A stretch of 64,000 nucleotides of DNA from Rozella allomycis CSF55 (taxonomy: Eukaryota; Rozellomycota), in assembly GCA_000442015.1 (NCBI GenBank), contig KE560523.1, forward strand, positions 44,216 to 108,215, read 5' to 3'. The notes beneath the pieces are model-generated. The model was not told the DNA's origin. It saw only the letters and a list, made by a program, of their open reading frames with translations, and made no database searches. This document shows, one piece after another, positions 43,796 through 56,596 of the stretch. Position 1 is the stretch's first letter. Every line of letters begins with the position of its first letter. The position numbers were made by a program, and so were the translations under genes.

Positions 43796-46700
43796 CTACT
43801 TGTAAAATTTCTTATTGATGAGAAAAATGAGCAAATTGACATTAATTTTAGCGACATCAAATAAAGTCATTATATTTTCATTGTTAAATTGTCTTTGAAG
43901 GAGATCTTCTAGTCTTAATTCTTCCGATAAGATTTCTTTCAATCCCAACAATGAACCTTTGATGGTGAATATTCCAGGTTGATCTGAAGAAATTGTTAGA
44001 GTGATTTTCTTAAACCTAAATGAAATATTTCAAAGTTGGTTACTTTGATTCCGAAATATCTGAAATTGAAACCAGAACACCTTTCTTGTGTAGATGATCA
44101 GCAGTGTATTTGTAAGAACCAAATTTTGGAACTTTGCCATCTTTTCGAAGTTGTTTTAAATGAGAGTATTGTTTTGTAAAAGGAAGAATGATCTTGTTTG
44201 ATTTTTTAGAATTTTTAGAATAGATTGAAAAGCAAGATTGAATGTAATCTAGATAGGATTCACATTGTTGGTCTAAGTATAAAGATTTTTCATTTAAACT
44301 GTTTAAAGTTTTCCTTAGGCTTGATAATTCTTTTTGCCTTTGAAGTCTCTTTTTATTTTGCTGTCGAATATCTTTGGCGATTAATTTCAAAATTTCATTG
44401 TGGTTTTTATCATCAGAAATAATATTTCTTTGTTTCAATTCTTTCAAGTTTATTTTTATTTTATTTTTTAAATCTTTCAAAGTTGTAAATTTCGTTAAAT
44501 CAGTTGTACTTTTTTTGAACATATTTTCGTCAGATGCCATGATATCTTTATGTTTTCTAGTTGCTCTCATTTCTTCAAATAATTCTTCATCTTGATCTGT
44601 TGTTTCTTTGTCTAAAATCTCTTGCAGAGTTTTTCCATTCTCAACTCTTATGAGGGAAAGAATTTGCATTTTTGTTTCCAAGAGAAGATTTTTATTAAAT
44701 TCTTCGCCAATTCCTTTAATGAATCCGCTTTTGAGTGACAAGGCTTTTTCATGGCGTTTCATTTCCTCTGTTGGTTCAGGACAATTTCCAATTTCTTTTA
44801 AAAGATAATTTAAAGCTTCATCTGAGTCATTAATTATTTCATGTTGATGATCTAGAAGAAGTTTATGAGTGTAGAATATTTCAAAAGAAGATAAATAGAT
44901 TATTGGCTTATGAGTGTTTGCCAAATCTTTAAATTCATCAATTTCAAAATATTCATTAATATCAACAATCTTAATAGCTTTTTCAATGAATTCAAAAAAG
45001 ATTTGACTCTTTTCAGCCACAAAGTCATTCAATGGAACTAGATAGTCTAATTCCTGAGTAAACATCTAAATTAAAGTAAATTTGCGTTAATTACTTTATT
45101 AGTTGAAATATGTTGTAAAACTTTTGAAACTTGGGCTAAATTTAATCTATCTACTTGACTAATCCCAGCCACATTTTCAATGACATCAAAAGCTTCAGGA
45201 GAAACAATTGCAGGGTTTATGTAACGATAATAAATCAAATTTCCGATTATTTTTAATAAGGTTTGATTGTCTTGATTAGGAAATTTGTCTCTCAACTTTA
45301 GATATGCAATGGAAGCAATGTAGCGCATTCCAAAGGGCATTGAATCTAAAGAAGAAATTAAAGAGTTGAAAAATTGAAGCGAAATATTTTTTAAACGATC
45401 CACGTGCGAATCAAAAACATTTTTAACGTGTGGATGATTTATTGCTTCAGAGTGAGAAACTTCATAAGGGAGACAACTTTTTTCGCCTGTTCTGCTTTCT
45501 TCTTCTTTAATCATTTCTCTATAAAGAATAATTGGATCGGTTATTAAACTACAATCTCTATCATTTATTATCAATTTAACAAGGGGATTCAATAAATCTC
45601 TTAAATATTCTCGTTCTTTAGCCCCTCTAATGTGAATTAAAATCAATCTAATGAAAATTGGATTTCCTTTAATTATTTCTTGAATATCTTCAACACCCTG
45701 GATTTCTAAATCAAACATTTCCTTTATTTAATTAAATATACAAAGTTTACTTGAATTAATTTTAACAATAAATATTCTTCTCTAGAGTTTTGTGCATATC
45801 CAAACAGAGAAAGGCAAATTGATTCAATAAACGATTTAACTTTATTTTTATCCATTGAAATCATCAATCTTGATAAATATTTTGGCTCTGTTTGTAAAAT
45901 ATAAAATAATTCTGAATATTTGCAAATCAACTCATGATTCTCTTTATCAAACGTTTTCAAATTTGATCCACTTGGATTTTCACTAAATTTCTTCTTTTTC
46001 GTTGATTTCACAACTTCTTCTATCGTTATTCTATTTTTAACCAGCAATGCAATCTTTATATCTAAATCACTAATCTTTTCTTCCTTTTCTGAATTCTCTC
46101 TAATCATTCTCACGACTTGCTCCCTCAACGTTTCCAATTCCATTTCGTCATCCAAATCAGATCCATCTTTATCCAAAAGTTGTACAAAATTCTGTACAAC
46201 TTTAACAGTCGGTGCTTCTTCTTCTCTCAGCGCTTTATATGCTTGTCTTGCAAGCTGTGATTTCAAAAACGTTTGTATCTTTCTACTAGCTAAATCTCTT
46301 TCTTTCATATACTTTTTCTCTTTTAAATATTTATTCCTGGCCAAATATTGTCTCGCTTTGCTCTGCAAAAGAAAAACATTAGGTTCGAAATTTCGTAAAT
46401 CATTCTTGGTCACAATCTTGCTCTTGACCAACATTCTTCTAATGTGACACTGCATGGCAATTAATGCACTTTTAGTAAAGTCTTTTTCTGCCAGTTTGTT
46501 AATCTTTTCTTCCTCTGATTCAAGTGATTGCTGCAATGCCTGTCCAACTGTTGAAAACTCTGGCAATAAAGTTCCAGCTTCATCAAGTTGCCTTTGTTTC
46601 TCATCCAATTCATCACTCGTAAAATCTATCTTTCCTAACAGATTTCTCAATGCCGGCGCCTGGCCCTTGTCAAACAAATAATGTCTATTAATCATTTTAC

Positions 46701-47301
46701 ATCTCATTACCCTAATGCATGGATACAATATATCACCCTAGGCATATTCTTTGATTCATACAAATCAATAGTCTCAAAATAAAACACCTATTTCAAATTC
46801 AAAACTTTCATACCTCAGGCAATCCTATTTTCCTCAAAAATGCAAGAAAGAAATAAATATTATCTGTATGTCTATATTGCAAATTAGGAGCCTATCTAAA
46901 AGATCTTTAACTGGTACCTCAAATATTTTTTTCACAATATTAGGTTCAAATGATTTTGCCAATTTCGCTAAATAAACTCTTTCTTTAATTTCTAAACTAT
47001 TTACCCATTCTTTAGTTCCGTTTCTACTTGCGTAGTGGGTCCCATATCTATTTCAAGAATGGCTTCTATCCATCTTTCAAATGAAATGTTTAGATTTACT
47101 CCTTTGCTTCTTCTATATGACACAGGTATTCATACGCTTGAAGGGTTTCTCTTGTTTCATCCATCCACACAGGACTCGTTGGTTGATCAGCATTTCTTTG
47201 CAACTTTTTTCTGCCCTTGAATCCTAGTAATTTTATAAAAATTGCATTAATTTACCAAGTGCGTCTGGTAAATCAGCAGTATGTTCGGCGGGTTCAATCA
47301 T
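43796..47301 (-). CDS. IQGAP / Rng2-like scaffold protein
   Basis: Actin- and septum-organising scaffold, about 1100 residues. The order is: an N-terminal calponin-homology domain (AYEYLCHIEEA...WIEAILEIDMGPTTQVETELKNGVYLAKLAKSFEP), then two or more IQ motifs (FTKSALIAMQCHIRRMLVKS; LLQSKARQYLARNKYLKEK; SRKIQTFLKSQLARQAYKAL) that bind calmodulin. The RasGAP-related domain follows (FLNPLVKLI/RDCSLITDP ... PFGMRYIASIAYLKLRDKFP ... IGNLIYYRYINPAIVSPEAF). Last is the RasGAP-C terminal domain ending NVNLLIFLINKKFYK. The finger arginine typical of active RasGAPs is not seen, as in other IQGAPs. The ATG at 47301 precedes a 32-nt intron. Confidence 0.93.
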
Positions 47302-47350
47302 TACTCAATAACGTAATTATAGTGCGACAAGCCACGGTGTATAAAGTCAA

Positions 47351-47412
47351 ATGAAAGAAATTAACACGTTTAGCTGACAATTATAATATGAAAGAAATTA
47401 GAACATTTAGCT
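47351..47412. repeat. Imperfect 25-bp direct repeat in the IQGAP-HADH gap
   Basis: Two copies of a block starting atgaaagaaatta and ending ttagct begin at 47351 and 47388 (37-bp period, three or four differences). It lies upstream of IQGAP. No function is suggested. Confidence 0.6.
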
Positions 47413-47531
47413 CAAATATTTGATTCTAATGTATAATACATAAATTTACTTGATTCTTCGTGTTTAAACATTTAGATTCATTGACTTTTTGTCTTCATTG
47501 CCGATATTTGTATTAGTTAAATTTGAAAGTA

Positions 47532-48571
47532 TCATTTATTTTCAACATTATAGTCGTAAAATCCTCTGCCAGTCTTCTTCCCTAACCATCCAGCCTCAAC
47601 ATATTGGACCAACAAAGGACAAGGTCTATATTTGGGATCACCTAACTGAGAGTGAAGGACCTTGCATATAGCAAGGCAAGTATCCAGTCCGACAAAGTCC
47701 GCCAAGGTAAGGGGGCCCATAGGAACATTAGTGCCCGATTTCATTGTGGTATCAATGTCTTCTTTTGTTGCGATTCCCTAAATTGAATCTCAAAGAATTT
47801 TACTTCGTACAACGCGAAAATAGCTTCATTAATATAGGGAATCAAAATCCTATTGGCAATGAATCCGGGAATATCTTTGGAGACTGTTGTCACTTTTCCC
47901 ATTTTCTTGGCGATCTCTATAGTTTTATTGAGTGTTTCCTTGGAAGTACCCAAACCAGGTATAANAGAAGTACCCAAGCCAGGTATAACTTCGACAAGTT
48001 TCATAACCGGGACATTCATTTAGTTAATTCTGTTATTACCTGGATTCATAAAGTGCATTCCAATAACTTTTTCAGGTCTTTTTGTGACGGAAGATATCTT
48101 TGTAATGCTTATTGATGAAGTGTTTGATGCTAAGATGCAGTTTTTATCTGTTATAGAATCTAGTGTCTTGAAAATGTTTTGCTTCAATTCAGTGTTTTCA
48201 CTTACAGCCTATTACATGCGATTAAAATATATACTTCAATGATCATTTCGCAATCAGAAAGATCGCCAATGGTGTTCACAATTTTCCTTCTTGAGCGTAT
48301 TTCATTCACCTCATCAACCCTTAGTTTACCCTTTTCAACATTCTTATTTAACAATTTGTCTATTCAAATTAAATAAAATAATTACCCATAAATAAACATT
48401 GTTGATTGAGTTGCTGAGGATTTGCATCAAAAATTGACACTTGGAGCTTTGCATTTGCTAGAGCTACTTGGGCTATTCCTATGCCCATTTGACCAGCACC
48501 GACAATACCAAGTTTATGGATCTTTAACTATTCACATTAAAGTTAATTACAAAGCGCTTTTGGGTAAACAT
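47532..48571 (-). CDS. Mitochondrial 3-hydroxyacyl-CoA dehydrogenase (HADH-type)
   Basis: NAD-dependent dehydrogenase of beta-oxidation. The N-terminal MFTQKRF precedes a 29-nt intron, then the Rossmann motif [19 protein letters not shown] (GxGxMG). The substrate domain follows: [63 protein letters not shown] and [23 protein letters not shown]. All are typical of short-chain HADH. The N-terminus could be a weak mitochondrial signal. An N at 47965 doubles PGLGTS. Suggests fatty acids are oxidised. Confidence 0.95.
47943..47989. repeat. Near-identical repeat around a single N (assembly join)
   Basis: The stretch gaagtacccaa...ccaggtataa is present on both sides of the N at 47965 with one difference, inside the HADH gene. 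Removing one copy plus the N restores a normal HADH reading ([14 protein letters not shown]). Confidence 0.85.
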
Positions 48572-48659
48572 TTTGAAAATTTCGAATAATATTTCATAAT
48601 GTTGTCCCTTTAGCAGTTTTGAGTACAGATATATTTTACACTTGTTGATATTTAACAAC

Positions 48660-48732
48660 GGCTAGTTGGCGCAACTGGTAGCGCAATCGACTCCAGATCG
48701 ATAGGTTACAAGTTCGAGTCTTGTACTGGTCA
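48660..48732 (+). tRNA. tRNA-Trp (anticodon CCA)
   Basis: 73-nt cloverleaf. Acceptor GGCTAGT pairs with ACTGGTC, the D arm is GCGC/GCGC, the anticodon stem ATCGA/TCGAT encloses CTCCAGA, and the T arm is ACAAG-TTCGAGT-CTTGT. Anticodon CCA. No intron. It lies between HADH and SEC3, on the plus strand. Confidence 0.95.
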
Positions 48733-48995
48733 TTTATTTGATTTTGAAAAAAATTCTATTTGATGGTTATGTTAACGCCATTTTAAAATTTTAAGTGTTT
48801 AACTTCGAGTACAGTACAATTGAAGCGGTTTGTGGCCAACCGCCAACTGTTTTGTATACTGGTTCAGCCTTCTCAAATATATGGCATGGGCATTCAATGG
48901 CAAAAAAATAGTTATAGGACAATACATAATTGTGCATACATATATACATTAAAGTAATTGTTTTCATTTAGATTTACGATTTTCGAAATTTCTAA

Positions 48996-51900
48996 ATGAC
49001 CGTCACCCAAGATGATCTCGAAAAAGAATTATTCCCTGGTGTGAATTCTACGTATGGCACGAAAAATGAATATTTAATATGGTCATCTACTGTTGTCGAA
49101 GATAATTCATCAATCGTAGGAGCAATGTTGATTTTATGAATAGACAGCGGAAACAAATCCTTTTGAGGCTACCAAATATAAAAGAAATTTATGTTTAACA
49201 AGTAATAATAACATATTAGTTTTTTAGCTATTAAAGAAACCAACACTATGAAGCTAAATAAAGTGAAACAATTGTCTGACAAGACGTTGACAATTATGAA
49301 GTCTTGGAAAATAGATGAGTTGAAAGGAATCACTTTGTTACAGGTAATTGTTTAAATAATATTTAATAGTCCAACAAGATTTCGTTTGAATTTAACAAGC
49401 CAAGCGTGTTTTACACAGAAAGTTATGAGCAAACAATTAATATAATATTTACGTTCATTACAGTATTAAAATCATTAAAAGTTTTATAAAGACTTTTCAG
49501 AATTACATGAAAAATACAAAGTTAGTTTTGAACAACATCACCGAAAAGGAAGTGATTGACATTGTAAAACAAAACGCCAAAGAAAAGGCGGGATCGAAGA
49601 TTATTAAAGAAGAATCTAAAGAGATTAATAATTATTCCAAAGAAGAAGATAAGTTTGACATTCAAAAATTATTTGAATCCTTTAATTGGGAGGTTAATGA
49701 TCCAGCAGAATTAGAAGACATCCTTGAGAGTGAACTGAAAGCTTTAGAAGCTGCAAATGTTTACGCATTACTTGAAGGTGAGAGAAAAAATAAAGAAATA
49801 ATGTCACACATTGATTCTGGCTTGGTAGAAATGGACACTATTGACTCCATGCTTAACACTTATGCTACACAGCTAAATGTAAGGCGAAATTATTAAAATT
49901 AAAAGTTAATTTCTGAAGAAATACAGCAAATAGAAACGTTGAATAAAGGACTTCAAATTCATATTGCTAATCAGCAAAAATTGGACATGGTCTTGGATGA
50001 CTTTTTGGTATAAATTAAATTTATATATTAAGAGTTAAAACTTTACATACCTGACGACATTCTTACTTCTTTGGAAAACGAATCGTTGGAAACCGATCAA
50101 GGGATCTTAAATTTAGAAGAAACGACGATCGTTCTACGTGACACGTTGAATACCACATTTGCTTCAGGTAACTAATGATGACCCAAATAATAGGACTCCA
50201 AGGTCTTGCAGCAGTCACAGAGCGCATGGAATTGTACAGAACATCTGCATTTCAATTCAGCAACAGATTGTTCGATTGTCTGAAGCGCCACATAAAAACA
50301 TTAATTGATCAAGCGATGCAAGAGAAAAGGTTTTCCAAAAAGGGTCAGTTAAGAATGTTAGCTCATGATTTTGCATACGAGAAATTTTCGAAATATCGCC
50401 GCCTGATTCTATGGCTAAGGGATATTGAACCGCGCAGACATTTAGATTTGCAAGTTGTAAAAATAAATCAAAAATTATTATCAAAGTTATATCAGAGTGA
50501 ATTTAACACGCTTTACAAAAAAGAAGTACGCGATTTGTTGGAAGCATTACGTGTTTATCATTTGAGCAAAAGAGAAGATGACGAAGCATGTAAAATGCAA
50601 TATTTCCTTTGATAGTTTTTTCAACAAATTCTCAACTTTTGACATTACCTTCACTGCCTTTTACTGGAACTAAAGGGATATTTGGATCTATGAGTGCGCT
50701 AAGAAGTTCAACGCATTCTAAAGGAAGTAAGAAGCTGGAATTCAAATTCCTTCAACTCTGACCTTGGAGTTGAGAAGCCAATCGAAATTGGTCCCGAAGA
50801 TAAAGTTCCACTCGACATAGTAATATCAATATTTGTCATTTAAAAGGCTCTAAAACTTGTTTTCAATTGTATTTTTCCAATTATTTTAAAGGAGAGAAAC
50901 TTTTGCATCAATTTATTTCATGCGGAATCTGATAATAACATTGCGATTAGGAATGAAGAATTAAAGAGTATTAAGGTATCTAAAAGGGTGAATTCTCTGC
51001 TTGAAGGATTGTTCGAAGGAACCAAAGCAGATATTGATTCGTTTATTGATTCTTGTTTAAAAATAGATAACACGTAATTTGAATTATTTGTGATATTTTA
51101 GATTTTGTATTTCAATGCTAGTTGAAGTTGAAAATGAAATCAAAAAGGAAAAAGGAGTCGATTTAATTACCGAAATTTTGGAATCTATAAAAGCTAAATT
51201 GATTTCTTCATATGATAAATTTTTGGATGAGCAAGTTTCTGCTATTGAAAATGTAAAGTTTGATGCAAAGAAGCGTTCTGGAATTCTCCACACTATAAGG
51301 GTGTTTCCATTATATGTTGATAGAATGGAGAGTATATTGGGCAAATCAAATGAATCAAGCAGAGAATTAGTTAATAAATCTTATGAACGTTTTGGCAAAG
51401 CCATTTTTGTACACTTGGAAGCAGTTGTCAAATCGATTGATTCATTTGAGGAGAAGGAACAATTAAATATACACATACTCAATATTGGTAATTCTCTTAT
51501 TCATAATTAATAGAAAATCATCATCATTTATTTACAAGATTAAGAGCATCTTCAAAGGCATATTCAATTGAGAAATTCGTTAAAGATTCCAAAGCAATTT
51601 ATGACCAGCATTTGTCCATTTATTGCAAAACATTAATAAAAAAGAATATTGGAAAGCTAATTGTAATTAATTTGTTTCCAAGTTATGGTAGGAATTCTTT
51701 GATGGAGTGAATGATGTTGTTCGTTTAAACAGTGCTGAAGAAGTCACATTTCATGTTAATTACAATAAAGCAAATGCCAAGAAAGTTATTTCTCAATATC
51801 CCTTAAAGGTAAGTGTTTATCAATTTCACCAATTAGGAATTTAAAAAGCTATTAGAAAATCTATACAAGAAAGTAGATAAACACTTTAGCGACGATGAAG

Positions 51901-52061
51901 GATTGATTCCTGTTGTATGGAGACATATTCAAGATGAACTGTTAACTAAATATAAAACCATGTCAGATCTCATTAGCAGGTGTTATCCTGATTCCGACCT
52001 CTCGCTTAATTTTTCAATTAGCGATATTTTGAATATTTTTACTGAATTGGCAACTAAATAA
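48996..52061 (+). CDS. SEC3: Exocyst complex subunit Sec3 (EXOC1)
   Basis: Exocyst subunit that reads PI(4,5)P2 and Rho/Cdc42 to mark exocytosis sites. The N-terminal PH-like domain reads KETNTMKLNKVKQLSDKTLTIMKSWKIDELKGI. The conserved body follows: WEVNDPAELEDILESELKALEAANVYALLEGER, ...IDSGLVEMDTIDSMLNTYATQL, QKLDMVLDDFL and FAYEKFSKYRRLILWLRDIE. The C-terminal helical part (LLEALRVYHLS; IVPVVWRHIQ...) ends ILNIFTELATK. Intron lengths match the genome norm (26-30 nt), and several exon joins in the middle are inferred. SEC10 and SEC4 lie 45 and 41 kb away. Confidence 0.85.
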
Positions 52062-52102
52062 ATATAAAGTGTATTTTTTGTATATTTTGGGGTGGCTAAA
52101 CC

Positions 52103-54894
52103 ATGGAAGTCTCTGACTTGAGGGAACGTTGCATAGAGGGTTCAGAGGAACCAGATTTTGACTCTATAATGTCTAATTTTTTCATGTTTTCAACAACAGA
52201 TGTAAAGGAAAAGAACGAACTTTTTCGATTTATGCTCGACTATTTTTCTAAAAGACCAAGTAACTTTATTAGAAAATGAATACAGAAAATTATATCAAAG
52301 CACATGAGCCAGTTTCGTTTATTTTAACCAGAGAATTGGAAACGAACGAAGCATTTGTGATGAAAAATGTTTGCCTATTTTATCGGGAGCTTATACTTAA
52401 ATTGGATGATTCAGGAATAGAAAGAGTTTTAAAGAAATGCTTTGAATTGTTAAAGCCTTGTCCTGCCAAGAAACATCAATCTTATGTGATTACGATATTA
52501 CGTGATTTGGTATTTCATGATGCTACGTATGTGAGCCCAATTCTGTCATTTATGAAACACCAGTTATCCTATTCAGTGTACAATGGATTGCTGAATGTTA
52601 TATTTTTTATTTCGAGAGCGAAACCTAAAGTGCTCAGTGAAGTTGTTCCAGTCCTTTTGAATGCATTTGAGAATCCACCGACGTATTTTAATGAGAAACA
52701 AACAGAATCAATCATTCATTTACTCTATTTACAATTGAGAGGGTTATTGAAATTACCTGAATGTTCTCTTTATGAGGCATTAATTAGTGATACTTTTCAA
52801 AGAAGAAAGAGAGAAAGAGATGATGATTGGGAAGAAGAAATGGAGGAAGAAGTTCCATTATTGAAGAAACGAAAGCCATTAGTTAATTTTGAAATATTGA
52901 AAGATCTTCCAATAAATATTTTGATTCAAGTGATTTTGTCTGAAATAGAAACGTTGGATTTGACTCTAGTTAAATTAACTGAATTGGATGTTGATAAGGG
53001 AATGATCACTAATGAAGCTGTGATTAAAGAAACAATGACTATGATAGAAGATTATGTAATTTTTATAACAATTGTTAATAAAGATGAAACCAGTTGAAGT
53101 TGATTTTCATTTGAAGGGTATGGATCCATTAGAGCCTGAAGAGTCTTGGAAACAAATGAAAATGGCACTTTCAAGAATTTTAGATCAAGAATACCCAATG
53201 TCAGTCACTTATAAACAACGTGACTTTTGGATGAAACAAGTGTTGCAGTTGTTTTGCGTAATTGTTGAAATTGGTAATAATTTATTCAAACTGTTTTATT
53301 TTAGAAAATATAAATATTAAAGAGTTAAATGAATTCATGTTAAACCATTTCCTTCAAGACCTTCGTGTTCGATGTGACTTGGTTTTGACGTGGCTTCATA
53401 TCATAAATGTCCATTTTCCAAGTGAATATGAAGATTTGACAACCAAATTATTAATAAATGCTGCCACTACTCTGGATCCAAAAGACAAAACAATTACAAG
53501 ATTGTTGCTTGAACTACCCCGGTTCATGAATGACCCCTGTCTTTCGGTTACCTTTTATTTTTTGATTGACAATGCAAGGTAAGGATTCCTTTTTAGACTC
53601 AATTAAAGACTTCCATTGGGATTAGCAACATTAAGAGAGCTATTTGTTAACAGACCAGTGTTGATTAAGACATTACTACCCTTGCTAGCAAATATTTGTT
53701 CATCTAATGATAAAATGAAAAGAACATCAGCGATTATTCTTGTAAAGAAATTTTTTCTGGAGAGCGATGAACTCTTTAATGAACTTTACAAGATATCGTT
53801 AGATTTCTTTGATTGCTTAAGACAACCTATTCCCCCAAAGATTAATAAAGAATTAAACTTTAAAATGTTATTGGAAGTGAAAGATGAATCTGATAATTTA
53901 CTAGAAGAGTGGACAGAATCTGAAGTTTTAAGATATTTGGAATTAAGTCTTGTTTTATGTATGAAAAAACATGAATTATTATTGGATTTATTTAAATTAT
54001 ATTCTGACATTGATAATGAAGTTGTTCATAAAACTATTAGAACTCAAATGACTGTCGTTGTAAAGTCCATGGGAATGAATTTGCAATCGCTGGAACTTTT
54101 ATTATCTAAATTTCCTGAAGGTTCTGAATTAGTTGTTTTGCGAATGTTGGTTATTCTAACAGATAAAGAAAAAGCTTCAAAGGAATTAGTGACCCTGGTC
54201 ATTGATGCTATTCAAAATAGAAATTTGGATTCCAGATTTTTTGTCCCAATTTTATCTTCAATGAATAAAAATCAAATTTTGAAGAATCTTTACAGAATAG
54301 TTAATGTGGAAACCAAAACATGCAAGGAATTATTGCAGCGTATTTTGGACTCTGGAATTCTTTCCCCAGCAGAGTTGATGGTTTCTTTACATGGAATCGA
54401 AAATGAACTTGGGTTAAGAAAGACAATGGAAGCTGTTGATGTTTGTTTTGAAATATCAGAATCTTTTCCTTCAGATATTTTGGCTGCTGTTTTGCAAAGA
54501 ATTGCAGATCAAACAGATCTTCCAACTTTATTCTTCAGAACAGTAAATATTTTCATTATCTATTCTAGGCTATTCAAAGTGTTACTCTTTTCAAAGATCT
54601 TAATGGATTCGTTGGAAATTTATTGGCTAGATTGATAACTAAAAAGGTTTGGACAAACCCAAGACTATGGGAAGGATTCATTAGATTATCAAAAGTAAAT
54701 CAAAATTTTTATTGTCATAGATTATTTCACATCATTCGTTGGTCGCAATATCTCAATTGCCAGCAGCTCAGCTAAAAGATCTTCTAGAAAGATCCCCAGA
54801 ATTCAAAGATAAATTAAAAGTTTGGCTAGGAAAGAAGAATAGATCTTCCAGATTCAAAGCTATTTTGGATCTCATTGGTGATGATGTAGAATAA
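52103..54894 (+). CDS. PTA1: Symplekin / Pta1 (mRNA 3'-end processing scaffold)
   Basis: Scaffold of the cleavage and polyadenylation complex. The N-terminus reads MEVSDLRERCIEGSEEPDFDSIM. Then HEAT-like helices (VLKKCFELLKPCPAKKHQSYVITILRDLV) and the block FNEKQTESIIHLLYLQLRGLLKLPECSLYEALISDTFQRRKRERDDDW, with an acidic loop. The C-terminal symplekin domain contains TLFKDLNGFVGNLLARLITKKVWTNPRLWEGFIRL and LPAAQLKDLLERSPEFKDKLKVWL. Fewer introns than neighbours; a large exon of 1 kb codes the centre. No poly(A) endonuclease genes are nearby. Confidence 0.8.
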
Positions 54895-54932
54895 ATTCAT
54901 TTTAATTAATCAAACTTTTTTATTTCACTCTC

Positions 54933-55968
54933 TTACTTTCTGGTAGCGTATGATATATATTCTGGTGTTGCGTAATCATAATTAGATTCACTAAACCATG
55001 TCTTTGAATTCTTAAAAATGTAACTTGTAAATCTCATTAAACTCAAATTACTCTACAAAATCTTCCAAATAACTTTTAATCTTTTTTCCTTCAGCTTCCT
55101 CAACGTTAGCGGATGCCATCAGCATTGGGAATTTCACTATCTTCCCTTCAAACAAAGTTTTACCAATCAATCTCAATAAATGTTCTGGACCATAAATTTG
55201 TGACATTGGAAGGTTTGGATGCTTTTTAAATACTTCAAAATATTGTTGGCGCTCAAATCTGTACAGCAAAATTGTTCCAAGACATTTATCAAAATATAAA
55301 TGCAATCCTTTGATAAACTCAATGAATTCGTCCTTTTCCTTTCTTTATCAACAATGAAATTATATTCTACTCATTCATACTAGGCGTTTTTGATATTCTG
55401 TATTCATCTAAAATGTGTGAAACAGTTGGATTTCTTGGCAAAGATAACAATCTTTGCGTTTTGGTTATATATTCCCATTCATCAACAAGTACAAGCTTCA
55501 AAGCTTCGGGTATATCAAACTTGAACACTGCGGTATTCATCCTAGGTGGTTCATCTTTATTTCCATCTTTCAATCACATACCCTTTTCCTTATCTGGTTG
55601 ACTCTTCTGTGGTCCATCAGTAGCACCATTATTTTTTACAAAGTATGTCTGCTTCAAATTCTTTTGCTGAATAATATTTTCTTCATTAAACTTCAAAAGT
55701 CTGTCTTCAGGTACCCATTCATCCCAACTTTTCACTTGAATTATTTCCTCTTACCTGCTTTTCCACCCCTTATAATGCACAAAGTAATAAACACCATCGT
55801 CCAACTCGGCATCGTCTACAGCCAGTTTTCTGTTCGAAATCTCTTTTGGTCAAAAATAGTCGTTACTTTGGCCTCATACATCAAAGGACCGTGAAAACAC
55901 AACACCCTTTCATTAACTTCGTAATTGAAATCCACATCTTGTCCTGTACTACTTTCCTCCTTTCCCAT
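54933..55968 (-). CDS. EAF3: MRG15/Eaf3 chromodomain-MRG protein
   Basis: Shared subunit of NuA4 and Rpd3S that binds H3K36me. The N-terminal chromo barrel has VNERVLCFHGPLMYEAKV and the WDEWVPEDRLLKF block, with the aromatic cage residues; the C-terminal MRG domain follows (MNTAVFKFDIPEALKLVLVDEWEYITKTQRLLSLPRNPTVSHIL; LYFDKCLGTILLYRFERQQY; LPMSQIYGPEHLLRL). The ATG at 55968 is preferred because the longer frame upstream has no chromodomain. A 28-nt intron gives the end DYIFKNSKTWFSESNYDYATPEYISYATRK. Eaf7, its direct partner, is at 7.3 kb. Confidence 0.92.
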
Positions 55969-56020
55969 TACAGTCCTCTTTAAAGTCTTAAACTTAGCCA
56001 CGAGTATCGACTTGAATTTA

Positions 56021-56543
56021 ATGAAAGTGAAAAGAATACCATCGCCAAATGAATTTGATTCTGTTATTTCAAGCAACTTGGACTCTCCGCATGTCTTTAT
56101 CATCTTTTTTGGTAACGGCCAAATTCAAAATCTTTCTTATAGGGACTGAAGACCCGAATACTAATGAATCATGGTGTCCTGATTGTGTTATAGGTAACTT
56201 TAGTATTCACGCATGGAATAGCCGATCCAATAATACGACGTACTATTGCGACATATGCCCCATCTGAAACAATTTTGATTGAATGTCCTGTAAATCGCTC
56301 AGAGTAATAATAATGATAATAATTGATAGTTACAAAAATAATCCTGGCTATTTTTATAGAAAGCATCCCCTCATTCAACTTGAAAGAATACCCACCTTAT
56401 TTTACTATTCCAAAGAACAGGTAATTATGTAAAAAATATTATAAATGAATAATTTAAATGCTAAATTAGTTGAAAATGAGTGTCAATCGCCGGGTAAAGT
56501 AAGGTCCTTTGTGATGCAGGAGGTTTCTAAAAATAAACATTAG
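56021..56543 (+). CDS. TXNDC17: Thioredoxin-domain protein TXNDC17 (TRP14-like)
   Basis: Small cytosolic thioredoxin-like reductase for disulphide signalling. Begins MKVKRIPSPNEFDSVI and has the WCPDC active-site motif of this subfamily. FVIFFG before a 31-nt intron, KNNPGYFYRKHPLIQLERIPTLFYY and the cis-proline (IPT) follow. Introns of 31, 28 and 26 nt are clear. The last part is ambiguous: two frame-consistent introns (49 and 26 nt) give LKMSVNRREVSKNKH, whereas skipping the frame rule gives LVENECQSPGK, which resembles the family end LVESEC. Divergent from EAF3 with 52 bp between ATGs. Confidence 0.85.
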
Positions 56544-56596
56544 TTTGTTCACGTTCATGTGATTAGAAATGCCACACTGAAACCTATGAACAAATT

